A stretch of DNA of 64,000 bases from Henriciella sp. (GCA_013214545.1 JABSQB010000007.1:62001-126000); one strand, 5' to 3'; numbered from the stretch's first letter, positions 8,459 through 18,623 are shown. Notes: generated by a model not told the origin, from the letters alone. A program made the numbers and translations.

Positions 8459-9490
8459 TTAACCGTCTTTGGCGGCAATCTGGTCGGCGAGATCGACAAT
8501 CACCTTGGCTTGTTTCCAGGTCGCATCGTCCTGCATTTTGCCGTCCAGCATGGCGACCCCTGCCCCATCCGGGATGGCCTCGAGAACACGGCGCGCAAAG
8601 GCGACTTCATCCGGATCCGGGCTGAAAACTTTCTTGGCCACTTCGATCTGGCTCGGGTGCAGCGTCCAGGTGCCGACACAGCCCATCAGGAAGGCATTGC
8701 GGAATTGCTGCTCACACGCTTCGAGATCAGCAATATCGCCAAACGGGCCATAGAACGGTTTGATCCCGGCCATTCCGCAAGCATCGACCATCTTGCCGAC
8801 CGTATAGTGCCAGGGGTCTTGCTGGGCCGCAGCGCGCGGGCTGCCATCCTCATGCGGGTCTTCGATGACACGATAGAAGGGATGCCCCCCGCCAACGCGG
8901 GTGGTCTTCATTTTACGCGATGCGGCTAGGTCTGCAGGCCCAAGCGAAATCCCTTGCATCCGCGGCGAGGCGAGTGCGATCTCTTCCACCCGGGCCACAC
9001 CCTCAGCAGTCTCAAGGATTGCGTGCAGCAGAATCGGGCGGGTCAAACCCGCGCGGGCCTCCAGCTGCGCGACCAGTTGATCAACATAGTGAATATCCCA
9101 AGGGCCCTCGACTTTCGGGATCATCAGAACGTCAATCTGCTGCCCGGCTTTGGTGACGAGTTCAGTGACATCGTCCAGGAACCAGGGTGAGTTGAGGCAA
9201 TTGACCCGGCTCCACAATCCCGTGCCTTTGGCTTGCCAATCGAGCATCCCGGCCATTTCAATAACGCCCGCCCGCGCCGCCTCCTTGGCGTCTGCCGGGA
9301 TCGCGTCTTCAAGATTGCCGAGCACGACATCACAGGTATCGGCCATGCCCGGGACCTTGGCGCGGACGTTGTCGAGGTGTGGCGGAACAAACTGGATCAT
9401 GCGCTCGACCCGAACTGGCAGGTCACGCATCGGCTCTGGCGCACCGGCAGCTAAGGGTTTGAAAAACTGACGCGGCGCTTTTTGACTCAT
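8459..9490 (-). CDS. mcl: L-malyl-CoA / beta-methylmalyl-CoA lyase (HpcH/HpaI aldolase family)
   Basis: 343 residues, a CitE-like CoA-ester lyase. Stretches such as FYKPLA-like [56 protein letters not shown] and [18 protein letters not shown] closely match what I recall of the Chloroflexus aurantiacus malyl-CoA lyase, including its length. The enzyme cleaves malyl-CoA to acetyl-CoA and glyoxylate, and beta-methylmalyl-CoA to propionyl-CoA and glyoxylate. In Alphaproteobacteria it belongs to the ethylmalonyl-CoA pathway or to glyoxylate metabolism. No other gene of that pathway is in the window. It stands alone on the minus strand. Confidence 0.82.
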   Translation of the reverse strand: MSQKAPRQFFKPLAAGAPEPMRDLPVRVERMIQFVPPHLDNVRAKVPGMADTCDVVLGNLEDAIPADAKEAARAGVIEMAGMLDWQAKGTGLWSRVNCLNSPWFLDDVTELVTKAGQQIDVLMIPKVEGPWDIHYVDQLVAQLEARAGLTRPILLHAILETAEGVARVEEIALASPRMQGISLGPADLAASRKMKTTRVGGGHPFYRVIEDPHEDGSPRAAAQQDPWHYTVGKMVDACGMAGIKPFYGPFGDIADLEACEQQFRNAFLMGCVGTWTLHPSQIEVAKKVFSPDPDEVAFARRVLEAIPDGAGVAMLDGKMQDDATWKQAKVIVDLADQIAAKDG

Positions 9491-9561
9491 GATCCGATCT
9501 CCATTGCGAGGCGCAAAATAACCAGCCGCCCTAGTGTGGCAATGGGGGGATCGTCGCAGGC

Positions 9562-10059
9562 TTAGCGGGTGAAGGCGTAGGAGTTGCGTCGAAAGGCTTC
9601 GGCTTCGCCTTCATACGTCACCATTTTGCGCAGCTCGAACTGGGTCTCAGACAGCGTGTAGATCATCTCGCAAGTGGCCGGTCTGCCCAAGTCTTCGCAG
9701 CCAAACTGAGTGCGGATCTCCCTAGTCCCGTTGTCCAGCAATGTGTTCGCGATGACCGTTTCATCATTGATCATGGCGCCATCAGCGCTGATTGTGGTCA
9801 CAGCTGTCATGTTAGCATGCGGCTCATCCGGGTATTGGAAACTGAACTCGAACCCGCCCTCGATTTCGGTCACGTCAATTTCTGCCGCGATGGTGAAATC
9901 AATCACAGGCTCACCATAGTTGAGATAGGTAAGTTCACCCGTCCAATCGTCACCGGTAATCACGGATAGATCGTCAGTTGAAACGGTTGCTGCCTCATCC
10001 GCAGCGCTCGAAATCGCGGAGATCGGGAGGATAAGAAGTGCAAGGATGAGACGTTTCAT
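9562..10059 (-). CDS. Hypothetical secreted protein
   Basis: 165 residues from the ATG at 10057-10059, preceded by AAAGG; the longer TTG frame has no such site. A clear signal peptide [19 protein letters not shown] is followed by an acidic mature domain of alternating short beta-like stretches. Two cysteines ([14 protein letters not shown]) could form a disulfide. I recognise no family. The composition (predicted beta sheet, no catalytic motif) suggests a small periplasmic or secreted beta protein. It is monocistronic, 70 bases downstream of nothing obvious and divergent from the membrane protein at 10185. Confidence 0.65.
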   Translation of the reverse strand: MKRLILALLILPISAISSAADEAATVSTDDLSVITGDDWTGELTYLNYGEPVIDFTIAAEIDVTEIEGGFEFSFQYPDEPHANMTAVTTISADGAMINDETVIANTLLDNGTREIRTQFGCEDLGRPATCEMIYTLSETQFELRKMVTYEGEAEAFRRNSYAFTR

Positions 10060-10184
10060 AGCGAGCCTTTCGTTCAAGATACCCTTATTCTACGGTCGAT
10101 CCCGCCGGTCAGATCAAACTGAGACAATCTTGCTCTAGCGCTTCTGATTTAAAAGATATATCATTTAAAAATTGGGAGGATCGA

Positions 10185-10877
10185 ATGACCGAATTTTTCG
10201 CGGCGAATGAGCTCGCCATTCTGCGCTGGCTGCATATCGTGGCCATGGTTTATTGGCTCGGCGGCGAGTGGGGCGTGTTCCAGACCAGCTACAAGGTCGT
10301 GAACCAGTCCCTGCCTTTGGAAGAGCGTCAACGGCATATGGATACCGCCTATCGCATCGATATTATGGCGCGGACCGGCATCATTTCGCTGCTGCCGCTG
10401 GGCTTGCATATGGGCTATCTCTGGGGCGTGCAGCCACTTGGTGGCGGCTGGTTGGTCGCGATGTGGCTGATCTGGCTCGTCTGGATAGGCATCACCTGGG
10501 GCGCGTTTGCCAAGCGCGGCACAGCCTGGTTCAAACCGCTGTCAGACATTGAAGACTGGACCCGCTACCTGCTAATCCCGACTCTGCTTTACGTCTCACT
10601 TTCCTCCCTGTTCGGAAACGGACCGTTTGGCGGTGAGGCAGGTCAGCTCTGGTTTTCCGCCAAGGTTCTGACTTTTGGCCTGGCGCTGATCATTGGCGTC
10701 ATCCTGCGCCTGATTATGCATGAATGGCAGAAACTGTTCCCGATCCTGGCGGCCGGACCCAACGCAGAGGCCGAAGCCAAGCTCGAACGCTCCATCGCGC
10801 TCGGACGGTCGGTGGCTTATCTTTACTGGATCCTGATCCTCACCACCGCCTTCTTTGGCGCCGTGAAGCCGTTCTGA
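10185..10877 (+). CDS. Integral membrane protein of unknown function
   Basis: 230 residues with five or six predicted membrane segments (about 8-30, 55-80, 84-105, 124-145, 155-178 and 205-225). Conserved-looking histidines sit in or next to them (LRWLHIVAMVYW, GLHMGYLW, LIMHEWQKLF). This layout recalls haem-binding CopD/DUF2269-like membrane proteins, but I cannot assign a family. A GGGAGG Shine-Dalgarno sequence precedes the ATG. It is convergent with xerD and their stops abut. Confidence 0.65.
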   Translation: MTEFFAANELAILRWLHIVAMVYWLGGEWGVFQTSYKVVNQSLPLEERQRHMDTAYRIDIMARTGIISLLPLGLHMGYLWGVQPLGGGWLVAMWLIWLVWIGITWGAFAKRGTAWFKPLSDIEDWTRYLLIPTLLYVSLSSLFGNGPFGGEAGQLWFSAKVLTFGLALIIGVILRLIMHEWQKLFPILAAGPNAEAEAKLERSIALGRSVAYLYWILILTTAFFGAVKPF

Positions 10878-11774
10878 TTATTGCGCCATCGGGTGGCTGG
10901 TTTCGAGCAGTTCGGCCAACTCATCGGTGAGCACATGGGTATAGATCTGCGTCGTCGCGATATCGGCATGACCGAGCAAAGTCTGAACGCTGCGCAGATC
11001 CGCCCCGCCCTGTAATAAATGGGTGGCATAGGCATGGCGCAGCGCATGCGGGTGCACTTGCGCCGGATTGAGCCCGACCTCGTAAGCCAGCTTTTCCAGC
11101 ATCTGCGCCAGACGCCGACGGGTTAGGTGTCCGGTCTTGCCGCGCGACGGGAACAGGAAGTCGGCGCTTCCGGTGCCATACTTGTCGCCATCGCGGGTTT
11201 CGAGCCAGTTCCGCAGGGCGAGCAGAGCTGGCGCGCCGAGCGGGCAGAGCCGCTCTTTACCGCCTTTGCCGCGGATGATCATCTCGCGCGTTTCCCAAAG
11301 GCCGAGGCGCCGACGCGGCAGATTGCCAAGCCGCAGACTAACCAGCTCACTGACGCGGAGCCCTGCGCCATAGAGCAGTTCCATCAGGCAGGTCATGCGC
11401 GGATCCTCGGCGCAAGCCTGTAACAGCGCATCAACCTGTTCACGCGACAGCACATCCGGCACATCGCGCTTCACTTTGGGCGCGTCGAGTTTTGAGGTCG
11501 GGTCGTCCTTGCGGTCCCGCTCTTCAAACAGGAACCGGAAGAAACGTTTCAAAGAGGAGAGCTTGCGCGCCTGGGTCGAGGCGGCAAGGCCGTCCTTGGC
11601 GAGGCTTTGCAACCATCCGGAAAGATCTCGCGCATCGGCGCCGCACAAATCGCCGCCCAGATAGCCGGAGGCATCGAGCAGGTCACGGCCATAGGCATCG
11701 AGCGTGTTGGGGGATGCTCCGCGCTCGGCGGACATCATCTCAAGAAATGCTTCGATACGGGCCTGATCGGACAT
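10878..11774 (-). CDS. xerD: Tyrosine recombinase XerD
   Basis: 298 residues from the ATG at 11772-11774 (an upstream in-frame TTG is less likely), matching XerD length. The N-terminal SAM-like core-binding domain (about 1-95) is followed by the catalytic domain. Active-site residues are visible: Arg in GAGLRVSELVSL, Lys in IRGKGGKERLCPL, HALRH, and His plus the nucleophile Tyr in LGHADIATTQIYTH. XerD acts with XerC at dif to resolve chromosome dimers at division. XerC shares these motifs, so the paralogue assignment rests on overall similarity. No integrase-type mobile context is present. Confidence 0.85.
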   Translation of the reverse strand: MSDQARIEAFLEMMSAERGASPNTLDAYGRDLLDASGYLGGDLCGADARDLSGWLQSLAKDGLAASTQARKLSSLKRFFRFLFEERDRKDDPTSKLDAPKVKRDVPDVLSREQVDALLQACAEDPRMTCLMELLYGAGLRVSELVSLRLGNLPRRRLGLWETREMIIRGKGGKERLCPLGAPALLALRNWLETRDGDKYGTGSADFLFPSRGKTGHLTRRRLAQMLEKLAYEVGLNPAQVHPHALRHAYATHLLQGGADLRSVQTLLGHADIATTQIYTHVLTDELAELLETSHPMAQ

Positions 11775-11812
11775 GCGGCGCAAATTAGCGCCCAGTCCTT
11801 AACACCAAACAA

Positions 11813-11842
11813 AAACGGGTGCCCGATGAGGAGCGCCCGTTT
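11813..11842 (-). terminator. Intrinsic terminator of the symporter gene
   Basis: A ten-base stem (one G-T wobble) lies between 11813-11822 and 11833-11842, 20 bases after the symporter stop. Read on the minus strand it is followed by TTTTTGTTT. It also lies just upstream of xerD. Confidence 0.8.
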
Positions 11843-11861
11843 GAATGAGATTGGGTCTACC

Positions 11862-13364
11862 CTATTCGGCTGGCGCGGAGGCCGGTTCCTTATAGGGCTG
11901 GCCATCCGACCCCAGCATGATGGAATCGCCATCTTCCGTATCCGGGTCGCCATTCTTCTTGTGCATGGCCAGAACCACGCCTGACAGAGCCAGAATGGCA
12001 ATCAGGTTCGGGAAGGCCATGGACGCGTTGGCAAGGTCGCCAAACATCCAGACCAGCTGCACTTGGGCAATCGCGCCGACAAAGATCACACCGACCCAGA
12101 TGAAGCGGATCGGGTGCGTCGCCCACTCGCCAACCAGATAGGTGATCGCCTGTTCGGCATAATAGGACCAGCCAATAATCGTCGTGAACGCGAACAACGC
12201 CAGACAGACTGAAACGAAGATACCGCCGCCCGGGAAGGCGATCGAATAGGCTTCATTGGTGATGGCCGAGGCCTGCAGACCGGCAGCTTCCCAGATATGC
12301 GTGGTGGTGGCGCCATCTGCGGTCGTCCAGGTGCCTGTTGTGGTGAGGATGACCAGCGCCGTCATGGTGCAGATGACCAGCGTGTCGATGAACACACCAA
12401 TCATGGCGATCTCGCCCTGTACCGTTGGGTTTTTGGTTTGCGCCGCCGCGTGAGCGATTGGCGCAGACCCCTGACCGGCTTCGTTCGAGAACAGGCCGCG
12501 GGCGATACCTGCGCGCATCGCGGCAAGCACCAGATAACCTGCTGCGCCGCCTGCAGCTTCCTGCAAACCAAAGGCTGACGAAATGATCAGCCAGAAGGCC
12601 CCCGGGATTTGTGGTGCATTCATCAACAGCACGATGAAGGCCACGCCGACATAAAGCGCGGCCATGAAGGGCACCACTTTACCGGCCACAGAGCCAATCG
12701 ACTTAATGCCCCCGATGATCACCGCGAAGGTCAGCACGGACAGGATCAGCCCGACGCCCCAGGCTGGCATGCCGATACCACTGGCTTCGGCGCTGCGAAC
12801 CACCGTTTGCGTAATCGAGTTGGCCTGCACCATTCCGCCAGTTGCCAGGGCTGAGAAAATCGTACCGATGGCGAACAGGACAGACAGCCAGACCCATTTC
12901 TTTCCAAGGCCGTTCTTAATGTAATACATCGGGCCACCATTGATGCGCCCATACTCATCCTTTTCGCGATACTTGATCGCCAGCGAGCTTTCCGCAAAGG
13001 CGAGCGCCATGCCGAAAAAGGCGGTGATCCACATCCAGAAAATCGCGCCCGGACCGCCCAGCGTGATCGCCGTGGCCACACCGGCAAGGTTTCCGGTCCC
13101 GACTTGGCCTGAAAGCGCGGTGGACAGGGCTTGCCAAGGGGTGATCTGGTTCGGGTCGCCATTGCCTTTGCGGCCTTCCCAAACCTCGCCAATTGCGGGA
13201 CCCAGGCGGCGCAATGGCCGCGCGCCCAGCCGGATCATGAAGAACAGTCCCGATCCCAACAGAATGATGGCAACCGGTCCCATGGGTAGGAGACGCTGAT
13301 CGCCCCAATTTCCACCCCAGATGAAGTCGCTGATCATAACGACCCAGTGTTCAAGCGCTTCCAT
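11862..13364 (-). CDS. Sodium:alanine symporter family protein (AGCS)
   Basis: 500 residues with about ten membrane segments. Family signatures are visible: LSTALSGQVGTGNLAGVATA, GPGAIFWMWITAFFGMALAF, YREKDEYGRINGGPMYYI and GLFSNEAGQGSAPIAHAAA. AGCS carriers import alanine, glycine or related amino acids together with sodium across the inner membrane. Exact substrate unknown. The gene is single, flanked by strong terminators on both sides (11813 and 13418). Confidence 0.92.
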   Translation of the reverse strand: MEALEHWVVMISDFIWGGNWGDQRLLPMGPVAIILLGSGLFFMIRLGARPLRRLGPAIGEVWEGRKGNGDPNQITPWQALSTALSGQVGTGNLAGVATAITLGGPGAIFWMWITAFFGMALAFAESSLAIKYREKDEYGRINGGPMYYIKNGLGKKWVWLSVLFAIGTIFSALATGGMVQANSITQTVVRSAEASGIGMPAWGVGLILSVLTFAVIIGGIKSIGSVAGKVVPFMAALYVGVAFIVLLMNAPQIPGAFWLIISSAFGLQEAAGGAAGYLVLAAMRAGIARGLFSNEAGQGSAPIAHAAAQTKNPTVQGEIAMIGVFIDTLVICTMTALVILTTTGTWTTADGATTTHIWEAAGLQASAITNEAYSIAFPGGGIFVSVCLALFAFTTIIGWSYYAEQAITYLVGEWATHPIRFIWVGVIFVGAIAQVQLVWMFGDLANASMAFPNLIAILALSGVVLAMHKKNGDPDTEDGDSIMLGSDGQPYKEPASAPAE

Positions 13365-13417
13365 AATGCCTCCCCGGCAAAGCTCTTACTTCCTAATGCG
13401 GGCACCCTAAAACAGAA

Positions 13418-13439
13418 ACGGGCGCTGTGAAGCGCCCGT
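13418..13439 (-). terminator. Intrinsic terminator downstream of the membrane protein gene
   Basis: A perfect nine-base stem, ACGGGCGCT and AGCGCCCGT, with loop GTGA, lies 39 bases after the stop at 13479. On the minus strand it is followed by TTTCTGTTTT. It insulates the downstream symporter gene. Confidence 0.85.
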
Positions 13440-13478
13440 CGCAATATTTTTGCAGATCACTGAGAATCTGAGACGAAT

Positions 13479-13958
13479 CTATCCCACAAACCCTTCGCCG
13501 ACGCCAAAGTCGCGGCGGGCGGACACGATCGTCACGACCACCCCAGCCAGCACGTCCAGCAAGGCCATCACGGTCAGGATGAAGAAGACCGACGTAGCAA
13601 AATTCGGATTGAGCAGGAACAGCATCAGGCAGATGATGAAGACAATCATCGACAGTGCGTGATTCATGATCGTTGCGGTGCCCGTGCTGGTGGATTTCAG
13701 GATTTCCATGAACAGAACGGCAATCGACAGGACCAGCAGCGCATCGCCTTTGGTCAGCACCCACTCGACCTCGCCGCCAATCATCCCGATAGAGAAGAAT
13801 TTCTGGCCGAGAATGCCCATGAGCGGCGATGCATTCGGTGTCAGTTCAACGCCGCCATGCGTCAGCGGCACCGGATCGCCGGTCGTCGTGAACGCAATCA
13901 GGCAGTAAATGCCAACCGGAATAATGAACAGCGGAAACGCGCTTAACATGAGCCGCAT
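13479..13958 (-). CDS. Hypothetical membrane protein
   Basis: 159 residues from the ATG at 13956-13958, chosen for its AAGGGG site seven bases upstream; the longer frame (to 14060) adds an arginine-rich stretch unlikely to be translated. One N-terminal segment (about 3-25), a short extracytoplasmic loop, and three further hydrophobic segments (about 65-85, 95-115 and 120-145). No family recognised. It is monocistronic with its own terminator. The upstream gap to 14129 holds the divergent promoters of this gene and the NTPase. Confidence 0.6.
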   Translation of the reverse strand: MRLMLSAFPLFIIPVGIYCLIAFTTTGDPVPLTHGGVELTPNASPLMGILGQKFFSIGMIGGEVEWVLTKGDALLVLSIAVLFMEILKSTSTGTATIMNHALSMIVFIICLMLFLLNPNFATSVFFILTVMALLDVLAGVVVTIVSARRDFGVGEGFVG

Positions 13959-14129
13959 TGGTGTACCCCTTCTAGGCGGGCCGTCGCCATTCGAGCGCTT
14001 GGCCCTTTGCTGTCTATCGTCGAGACGTGCGGCGGCAGCGGCCGGAAAGATCACTGACATACCCGTCTCCTCGCCTTCCCAGTTAACCCTATTGAACCTT
14101 AATGCAAAGTGAGGAAGTGAGACATCACT

Positions 14130-14657
14130 ATGTCATCAAACCCGTTCTATGTGCTGGCCGGACCGCCGGGGGCAGGCAAAACCACCCTGCTTGAGCAGAT
14201 TTCCGACGAGATAGAGACGGTCCCCGAATATGCCCGGCGCGTGCTGGCGCATGAACGCCGGACCGGGGGCCGCGCCACCGGCGATCAGGACCAGGCTTTG
14301 TTCGTTGCGCGCATGCTGGACCTGGCGCTCAGCGATTATCAGAGCGCTGTTGGACCAACGCTGTTTGATCGCGGACTGCCTGACTTGCTGGCCTTTTGCG
14401 CGCATTATGGTCTGCCCGACAATCGAGTGCACGCCGCTGTTCAGGCCCATCGATATCGCCAGGCGGTCTTCTTCCTGCCCGCCTGGAAAGAAATTTACTC
14501 AACCGATGATGAGCGCCTGCTGGATTTCGCGGGCGCTGAAGCCTTTGGCGAGCTCATCCGCACCGCCTATGAACAATCTGGATATGATCTGATTGAGGTC
14601 CCTAAGGCCTCGCCCCACGAGCGCGCAGCGTTCGTCCTGGAGCGAATAAGCCGCTAA
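14130..14657 (+). CDS. AAA_28-type P-loop NTPase / kinase-like protein
   Basis: 175 residues. The Walker A motif is GPPGAGKTT near residues 11-19. TLFDRGLPDLLAF (about 76-88) resembles the DRG element of nucleoside-kinase-like P-loop proteins, and YARRVLAHERRTGG resembles the family's substrate region. The fold matches AAA_28 (NadR/Ttd14-like) ATPases. Substrate unknown. The last four bases overlap the convergent glycosyltransferase gene. Confidence 0.7.
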   Translation: MSSNPFYVLAGPPGAGKTTLLEQISDEIETVPEYARRVLAHERRTGGRATGDQDQALFVARMLDLALSDYQSAVGPTLFDRGLPDLLAFCAHYGLPDNRVHAAVQAHRYRQAVFFLPAWKEIYSTDDERLLDFAGAEAFGELIRTAYEQSGYDLIEVPKASPHERAAFVLERISR

Positions 14658-15385
14658 ATCTCGTCCGCACCGCCAGGATTGCGGCGGCGGCGGATCAGCC
14701 ACATCACGCCGCGCAGATCAGACAGGGCGTCAGCCAGGCGGCCGAAATTATTATACTTGGACTGTCCCGCCCCGCGTTCGCGGTGATTGACGTTCAGAAA
14801 CTCCACTTTCAACCCTTCAGCATTCATCAGAGCCGGCATGTAGCGGTGCATATGATCGAAATAGGGTAGCGCCAGGAAGACATCGCGCTTCATCACCTTG
14901 ATGCCGCAGCCACTATCATCACAATCATCGCGCAGCAGGCGCTTTCGGATGGCATTCGCGAAACTGGAACCAAACTTCTTCCAGGCAGAATCCTTTCGGC
15001 TGGCCCGGCGGCCCATGACCATGGCGAGGCCTTCTGGCGCATCGGCGCGGGTCAGGCTGCGATAGAGCGCTGGCAGATCAGCCGGATCATTCTGACCATC
15101 ACCATCCAGCGTACCGACAATCGGCGCCCGCGCGTGCTGGATTGCCGAGCGCAACGCCCGCGACTGCCCGGCATTCTTGCGATGTGAAATCACGCGCAGC
15201 TGCGGATACTTGTCCTTCAGCCCGGCCAGGACCGCACGCGTATCATCGGTGGAGGCGTCGTCGGTGATCACCATTTCATAGGCTCGCCCCTCAAGCGCAG
15301 CCGCGATTTCAGCGACCAATTGCTCGGCATTGCCCGCTTCATTGTGCATCGGCACGCAGATCGAGAATTCAGGCGTCTGGGTCAA
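14654..15385 (-). CDS. Family 2 glycosyltransferase (dolichol-phosphate mannosyltransferase-like)
   Basis: 243 residues from a TTG at 15383-15385 with GGAG eight bases upstream; the next possible Met (residue 13) is inside the conserved fold. The GT-A core is visible: ICVPMHNEAGNAEQLV, ITDDASTDDT, SAIQHARAPIVGTLDGDGQNDP (DxD-type metal site) and DSGCGIKVMKRDVFLALPYF. Such enzymes transfer sugars to polyprenyl phosphates or glycans at the inner membrane. No C-terminal membrane segments are present, unlike GtrB. Acceptor unknown. Confidence 0.82.
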   Translation of the reverse strand: MTQTPEFSICVPMHNEAGNAEQLVAEIAAALEGRAYEMVITDDASTDDTRAVLAGLKDKYPQLRVISHRKNAGQSRALRSAIQHARAPIVGTLDGDGQNDPADLPALYRSLTRADAPEGLAMVMGRRASRKDSAWKKFGSSFANAIRKRLLRDDCDDSGCGIKVMKRDVFLALPYFDHMHRYMPALMNAEGLKVEFLNVNHRERGAGQSKYNNFGRLADALSDLRGVMWLIRRRRNPGGADEI

Positions 15386-15474
15386 AAGCTCTACTCCACA
15401 AAAAGCGGGACCGCCTGCCTTTAGTTGAAAACGCGCAATTGCGAAACCTCATGACTGACGACAAGAGTGTATGC

Positions 15475-17910
15475 ATGGACGCCCTGCCAATCGAATCCCT
15501 GCTACCAAACATTACTGAAACGCTGCGCGACCGCGGCCGACTCATCCTTGGGGCACCACCGGGAGCCGGTAAAACCACGCGCGTGCCGCTGGCGCTGGCC
15601 GGCCTCATTGAAGGCTTTACCGCCTTTCCCGGCAAGATCGTCATGCTCGAGCCTCGGCGCATCGCGGCGCGCATGGCGGCGCAGCGTATGGCGCAGACCC
15701 TGGGCGAGCGGCTGGGTCAGCGCGTTGGCTTGTCGACTCGTGTCGATCGCCAGGTCTCGAAAGAGACCGTCATCGAAGTCATCACAGATGGCCTGTTCAC
15801 CCGCCGTCTGCTCAGCGATCCGGAGCTGAGCGGGGTCAGCGCTGTGATCTTTGATGAAATTCACGAGCGCAGCCTGAGCGCCGATATCGGCCTTGCCCTG
15901 GCGCAGGAAACGCAGGCTGCCTTGCGCGATGATCTGCACCTGCTTGCCATGTCGGCGACGCTCGATACCGGCGCCATGGCGAACAAACTGGACGCCCCCG
16001 TCATTGTCAGTGAAGGCCGCCAATATCCGGTCGAGACCCGCTATCTCGGCCGCACGCGCGACCGGCTCGAAGATCAGATGGCCCGGGCGATTGAGCGGGC
16101 GCTGCGCGAGAATGACGGCTCTGTCCTGGCTTTTCTGCCGGGCGCCGGCGAAATCCGCCGCACCGCCGAGCGCTTATCCGTCCCGAGCGACGTCCTCATC
16201 GCCCCGCTCTTTGGCGCGCTCAGCCCGAAGGATCAGGACGCTGCGATCAAACCCTGCGCGGAAGGTCGCCGCAAAGTGGTTCTGGCGACTGATATCGCCG
16301 AAAGCGCGCTGACCATTGAGGGCGTCTCCGTCGTCGTCGATAGCGGCCATGCCCGTGTGCCGCGTTATGTCCCGGGCGGCCTGTCGACGGAGCTGCAGAC
16401 CGTGCGCGCCGCCAAGGCCAATGTCGACCAGCGACGCGGCCGCGCCGGTCGGCTCGGCCCTGGCGTCTGCTACCGGCTGTGGGATGAGGCCGAGACGCGC
16501 GGCTTGACCTCTGCGCCGGAGCCCGAGATCCAGAGTGCCGATCTCTCAGGCCTGGTTCTGACCCTTGCCGATTGGGGTGAGCGCGATCCGCAGCGGCTGA
16601 ACTGGCTGACCCCGCCGCCCAAAGGACGCATCGCAGCGGCGCAACGGGATTTGCGCGCGCTCGGTGCCATCGCAGAAGACGGCGCGCTGACCGGAAAAGG
16701 CCGGGACATGTCGCGCCTGCCCCTCGCCCCGCGCCTGGCCGCATTGATCATCGGCGCAGGCAATCACGGCGAAAAAGCCCGCGCGGCTCAAATCGCTGCT
16801 TTGGTGAGCGAGCGTGGCATTGGCGGCAATAGCGCCGATCTCAGCGAGCGGCTTGCTCGTTTCGAAGCAGACTCCAGCCCGCGCGCAAAGAAACTGCGCA
16901 GCCAAGCCGCGCGTTGGGGCGGATCGAACCCGGCAACCGGCGACGCAGCCTCGCTTCTGGCAAAGGGCTGGCCGGATATGATCGCCCGGCGGCGTAGCCC
17001 AGGCAGTGCGCAATACCTGCTGGCCAATGGCCGCGGCGGACAAGTTGATGAGACGTCGCCTCTGGCAAAATCGGACTGGCTCGTCGTGGCGGACATGGCC
17101 GGCAGCGCGAAATCCGCGCGGATCACGCTGGCAGCGGTGATTGATGAAGCAACAGCGACGAAGCATGGCCAGCTCGAAACCCGTGACGAAGCCGAATTCA
17201 ATCCTTCAAAAGGCACGTTCAAGGCGCGGCGCGTGTCGGCGCTGGGCGCAATCATCCTGTCTGAGCAGCCACTCCCGAAACCCCCTCCGGATGCGGCGCG
17301 GACGGCCTTTCTGAAACACCTTCGGGAAGATGGGTTTGAACCCACGGGTCTGGACCAACCGATAAAGGAAACTCTGGCGCGGTTACAGGCGGTGTACGAT
17401 GCGTTTGGCGCCCCCTGGCCCGTCTGGCCGCTTGAAGCGCTTCAGGAAGAGGTTTTCGACTGGCTCGAGCCCATGCTTGGCAATCATTCGTTTACCATGC
17501 CCAAGCCCGTCACACTTACCGATGCGCTCAAATCACAGCTCGATTGGCCGCTGCCGCAAGAGCTCGACGCAAAAGCCCCGCGCAAAATCAAGCTGCCCTC
17601 AGGCCGGGAGGCGCCAATTGACTGGCTGAGCGATCGGGCTCCGCTGGTCGAATGCAAAGCGCAGGAACTTTATGGTGCGCACCAGCACTTGTTTGTTGCT
17701 GAGGGCCGTGTGCCTATCACGCTGCAAATCTTGTCGCCTGGCGGCAAGCCGGTGGCGACAACGCAGGATCTGCCCGGGTTCTGGAAAGGCGGCTATCTCG
17801 ACATGGCGAAAGACATGCGCGGACGGTATCCGAAGCATGACTGGCCCGAGGACCCGGCCTCGGCAAAACCCCATGCAGGCATGACCAAGGCGCGACTCGC
17901 CAAGGGCTAG
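15475..17910 (+). CDS. hrpB: ATP-dependent helicase HrpB
   Basis: 811 residues from the ATG at 15475, preceded by AAGAG seven bases upstream; an ATG at 15451 gives 819 and cannot be excluded. DEAH-box motifs: [10 protein letters not shown] (motif I), [11 protein letters not shown] (II), LLAMSATLD (III), [14 protein letters not shown] (V) and [18 protein letters not shown] (VI). A helicase-associated domain and the HrpB C-terminal region complete the expected length. Cellular role poorly defined, though family members act on RNA or mRNA. The stop overlaps the convergent pseudouridine synthase gene by four bases. Confidence 0.93.
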   Translation: MDALPIESLLPNITETLRDRGRLILGAPPGAGKTTRVPLALAGLIEGFTAFPGKIVMLEPRRIAARMAAQRMAQTLGERLGQRVGLSTRVDRQVSKETVIEVITDGLFTRRLLSDPELSGVSAVIFDEIHERSLSADIGLALAQETQAALRDDLHLLAMSATLDTGAMANKLDAPVIVSEGRQYPVETRYLGRTRDRLEDQMARAIERALRENDGSVLAFLPGAGEIRRTAERLSVPSDVLIAPLFGALSPKDQDAAIKPCAEGRRKVVLATDIAESALTIEGVSVVVDSGHARVPRYVPGGLSTELQTVRAAKANVDQRRGRAGRLGPGVCYRLWDEAETRGLTSAPEPEIQSADLSGLVLTLADWGERDPQRLNWLTPPPKGRIAAAQRDLRALGAIAEDGALTGKGRDMSRLPLAPRLAALIIGAGNHGEKARAAQIAALVSERGIGGNSADLSERLARFEADSSPRAKKLRSQAARWGGSNPATGDAASLLAKGWPDMIARRRSPGSAQYLLANGRGGQVDETSPLAKSDWLVVADMAGSAKSARITLAAVIDEATATKHGQLETRDEAEFNPSKGTFKARRVSALGAIILSEQPLPKPPPDAARTAFLKHLREDGFEPTGLDQPIKETLARLQAVYDAFGAPWPVWPLEALQEEVFDWLEPMLGNHSFTMPKPVTLTDALKSQLDWPLPQELDAKAPRKIKLPSGREAPIDWLSDRAPLVECKAQELYGAHQHLFVAEGRVPITLQILSPGGKPVATTQDLPGFWKGGYLDMAKDMRGRYPKHDWPEDPASAKPHAGMTKARLAKG

Positions 17911-18455
17911 GCGTCGCGCCAGGTGCCGGTCTCGAGGCCGTCCAGCGTCCAGTTGCCGACCCGGTAACGGATCAGCCGCAGGGTAGGATGCCCGACTGCC
18001 GCCGTCATCCGCCGCACTTGTCGATTGCGCCCTTCGGTAATGGTCAGCTCCAGCCAGCAATCAGGAATGGATTTGCGCACACGAATGGGCGGCGTGCGGG
18101 GCCACAGATCTGGAGGTTCATCAATCAGGCGGGCTTTGGCGGGCGCTGTGCGTCCATCCTTGAGCGTCATGCCGGACTGTAGTGCCTGCAAGGCAGCTTC
18201 ATCCGGAATACCTTCAACCTGCGCCCAATAGGTTTTCGGGGTGTTGTGCTTTGGATTGGAAATCTGAGCCTGCAGACGGCCATTGTCGGTCAAAACCATC
18301 AGACCTTCGCTGTCGCGATCGAGACGCCCCGCCGGGTAGACATCTGGCACCTCAATATAGTTGGAAAGCGTTTCGCGCGGGCTGCCTTCCGTGCCGCGAT
18401 CTGTGAATTGCGACAGCACATTGAAAGGCTTGTTGAATAGCAGAACTCTGGTCAT
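17907..18455 (-). CDS. rluE: RsuA/RluE-family pseudouridine synthase
   Basis: 182 residues, without an N-terminal S4 domain. Catalytic motif [15 protein letters not shown] (about 42-56) carries the essential aspartate. KTYWAQVEG and [23 protein letters not shown] are the other family blocks. The short length and start [11 protein letters not shown] are those of RluE, which modifies U2457 of 23S rRNA in E. coli; the exact site here is inferred. The gene faces a 207-base divergent intergenic region. Confidence 0.85.
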   Translation of the reverse strand: MTRVLLFNKPFNVLSQFTDRGTEGSPRETLSNYIEVPDVYPAGRLDRDSEGLMVLTDNGRLQAQISNPKHNTPKTYWAQVEGIPDEAALQALQSGMTLKDGRTAPAKARLIDEPPDLWPRTPPIRVRKSIPDCWLELTITEGRNRQVRRMTAAVGHPTLRLIRYRVGNWTLDGLETGTWRDA

Positions 18456-18536
18456 TTTTTCGTGATTATCGGAATCCGTTTAAACATCCATCAATATCGC
18501 CTGATCGCCTTGATTAATTGCAGATTGAGCGGCAAT

Positions 18537-18623
18537 TTTGTCCGAACATGGCGCAATATTAATCCGTATAGATGCATATTATTTGTCCGAAACCGTTGTT
18601 TTATTCCCGAACACTGATACTAT
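18537..18623 (+). promoter_or_regulatory. Candidate promoter with repeated TTTGTCCGAA boxes
   Basis: TTTGTCCGAA occurs at 18537-18546 and 18582-18591, and a related TTCCCGAA at 18604-18611. A plausible promoter, TTGTTT (18596-18601) and TACTAT (18618-18623) with 16-base spacing, overlaps the last box. It points at the 55-residue membrane protein 40 bases downstream. Regulator unknown. Confidence 0.4.

Noticed and set aside
10878-11774. Phage or island integrase
   Set aside because: Length and motifs are those of the core XerD recombinase, and there are no att repeats or phage genes nearby.
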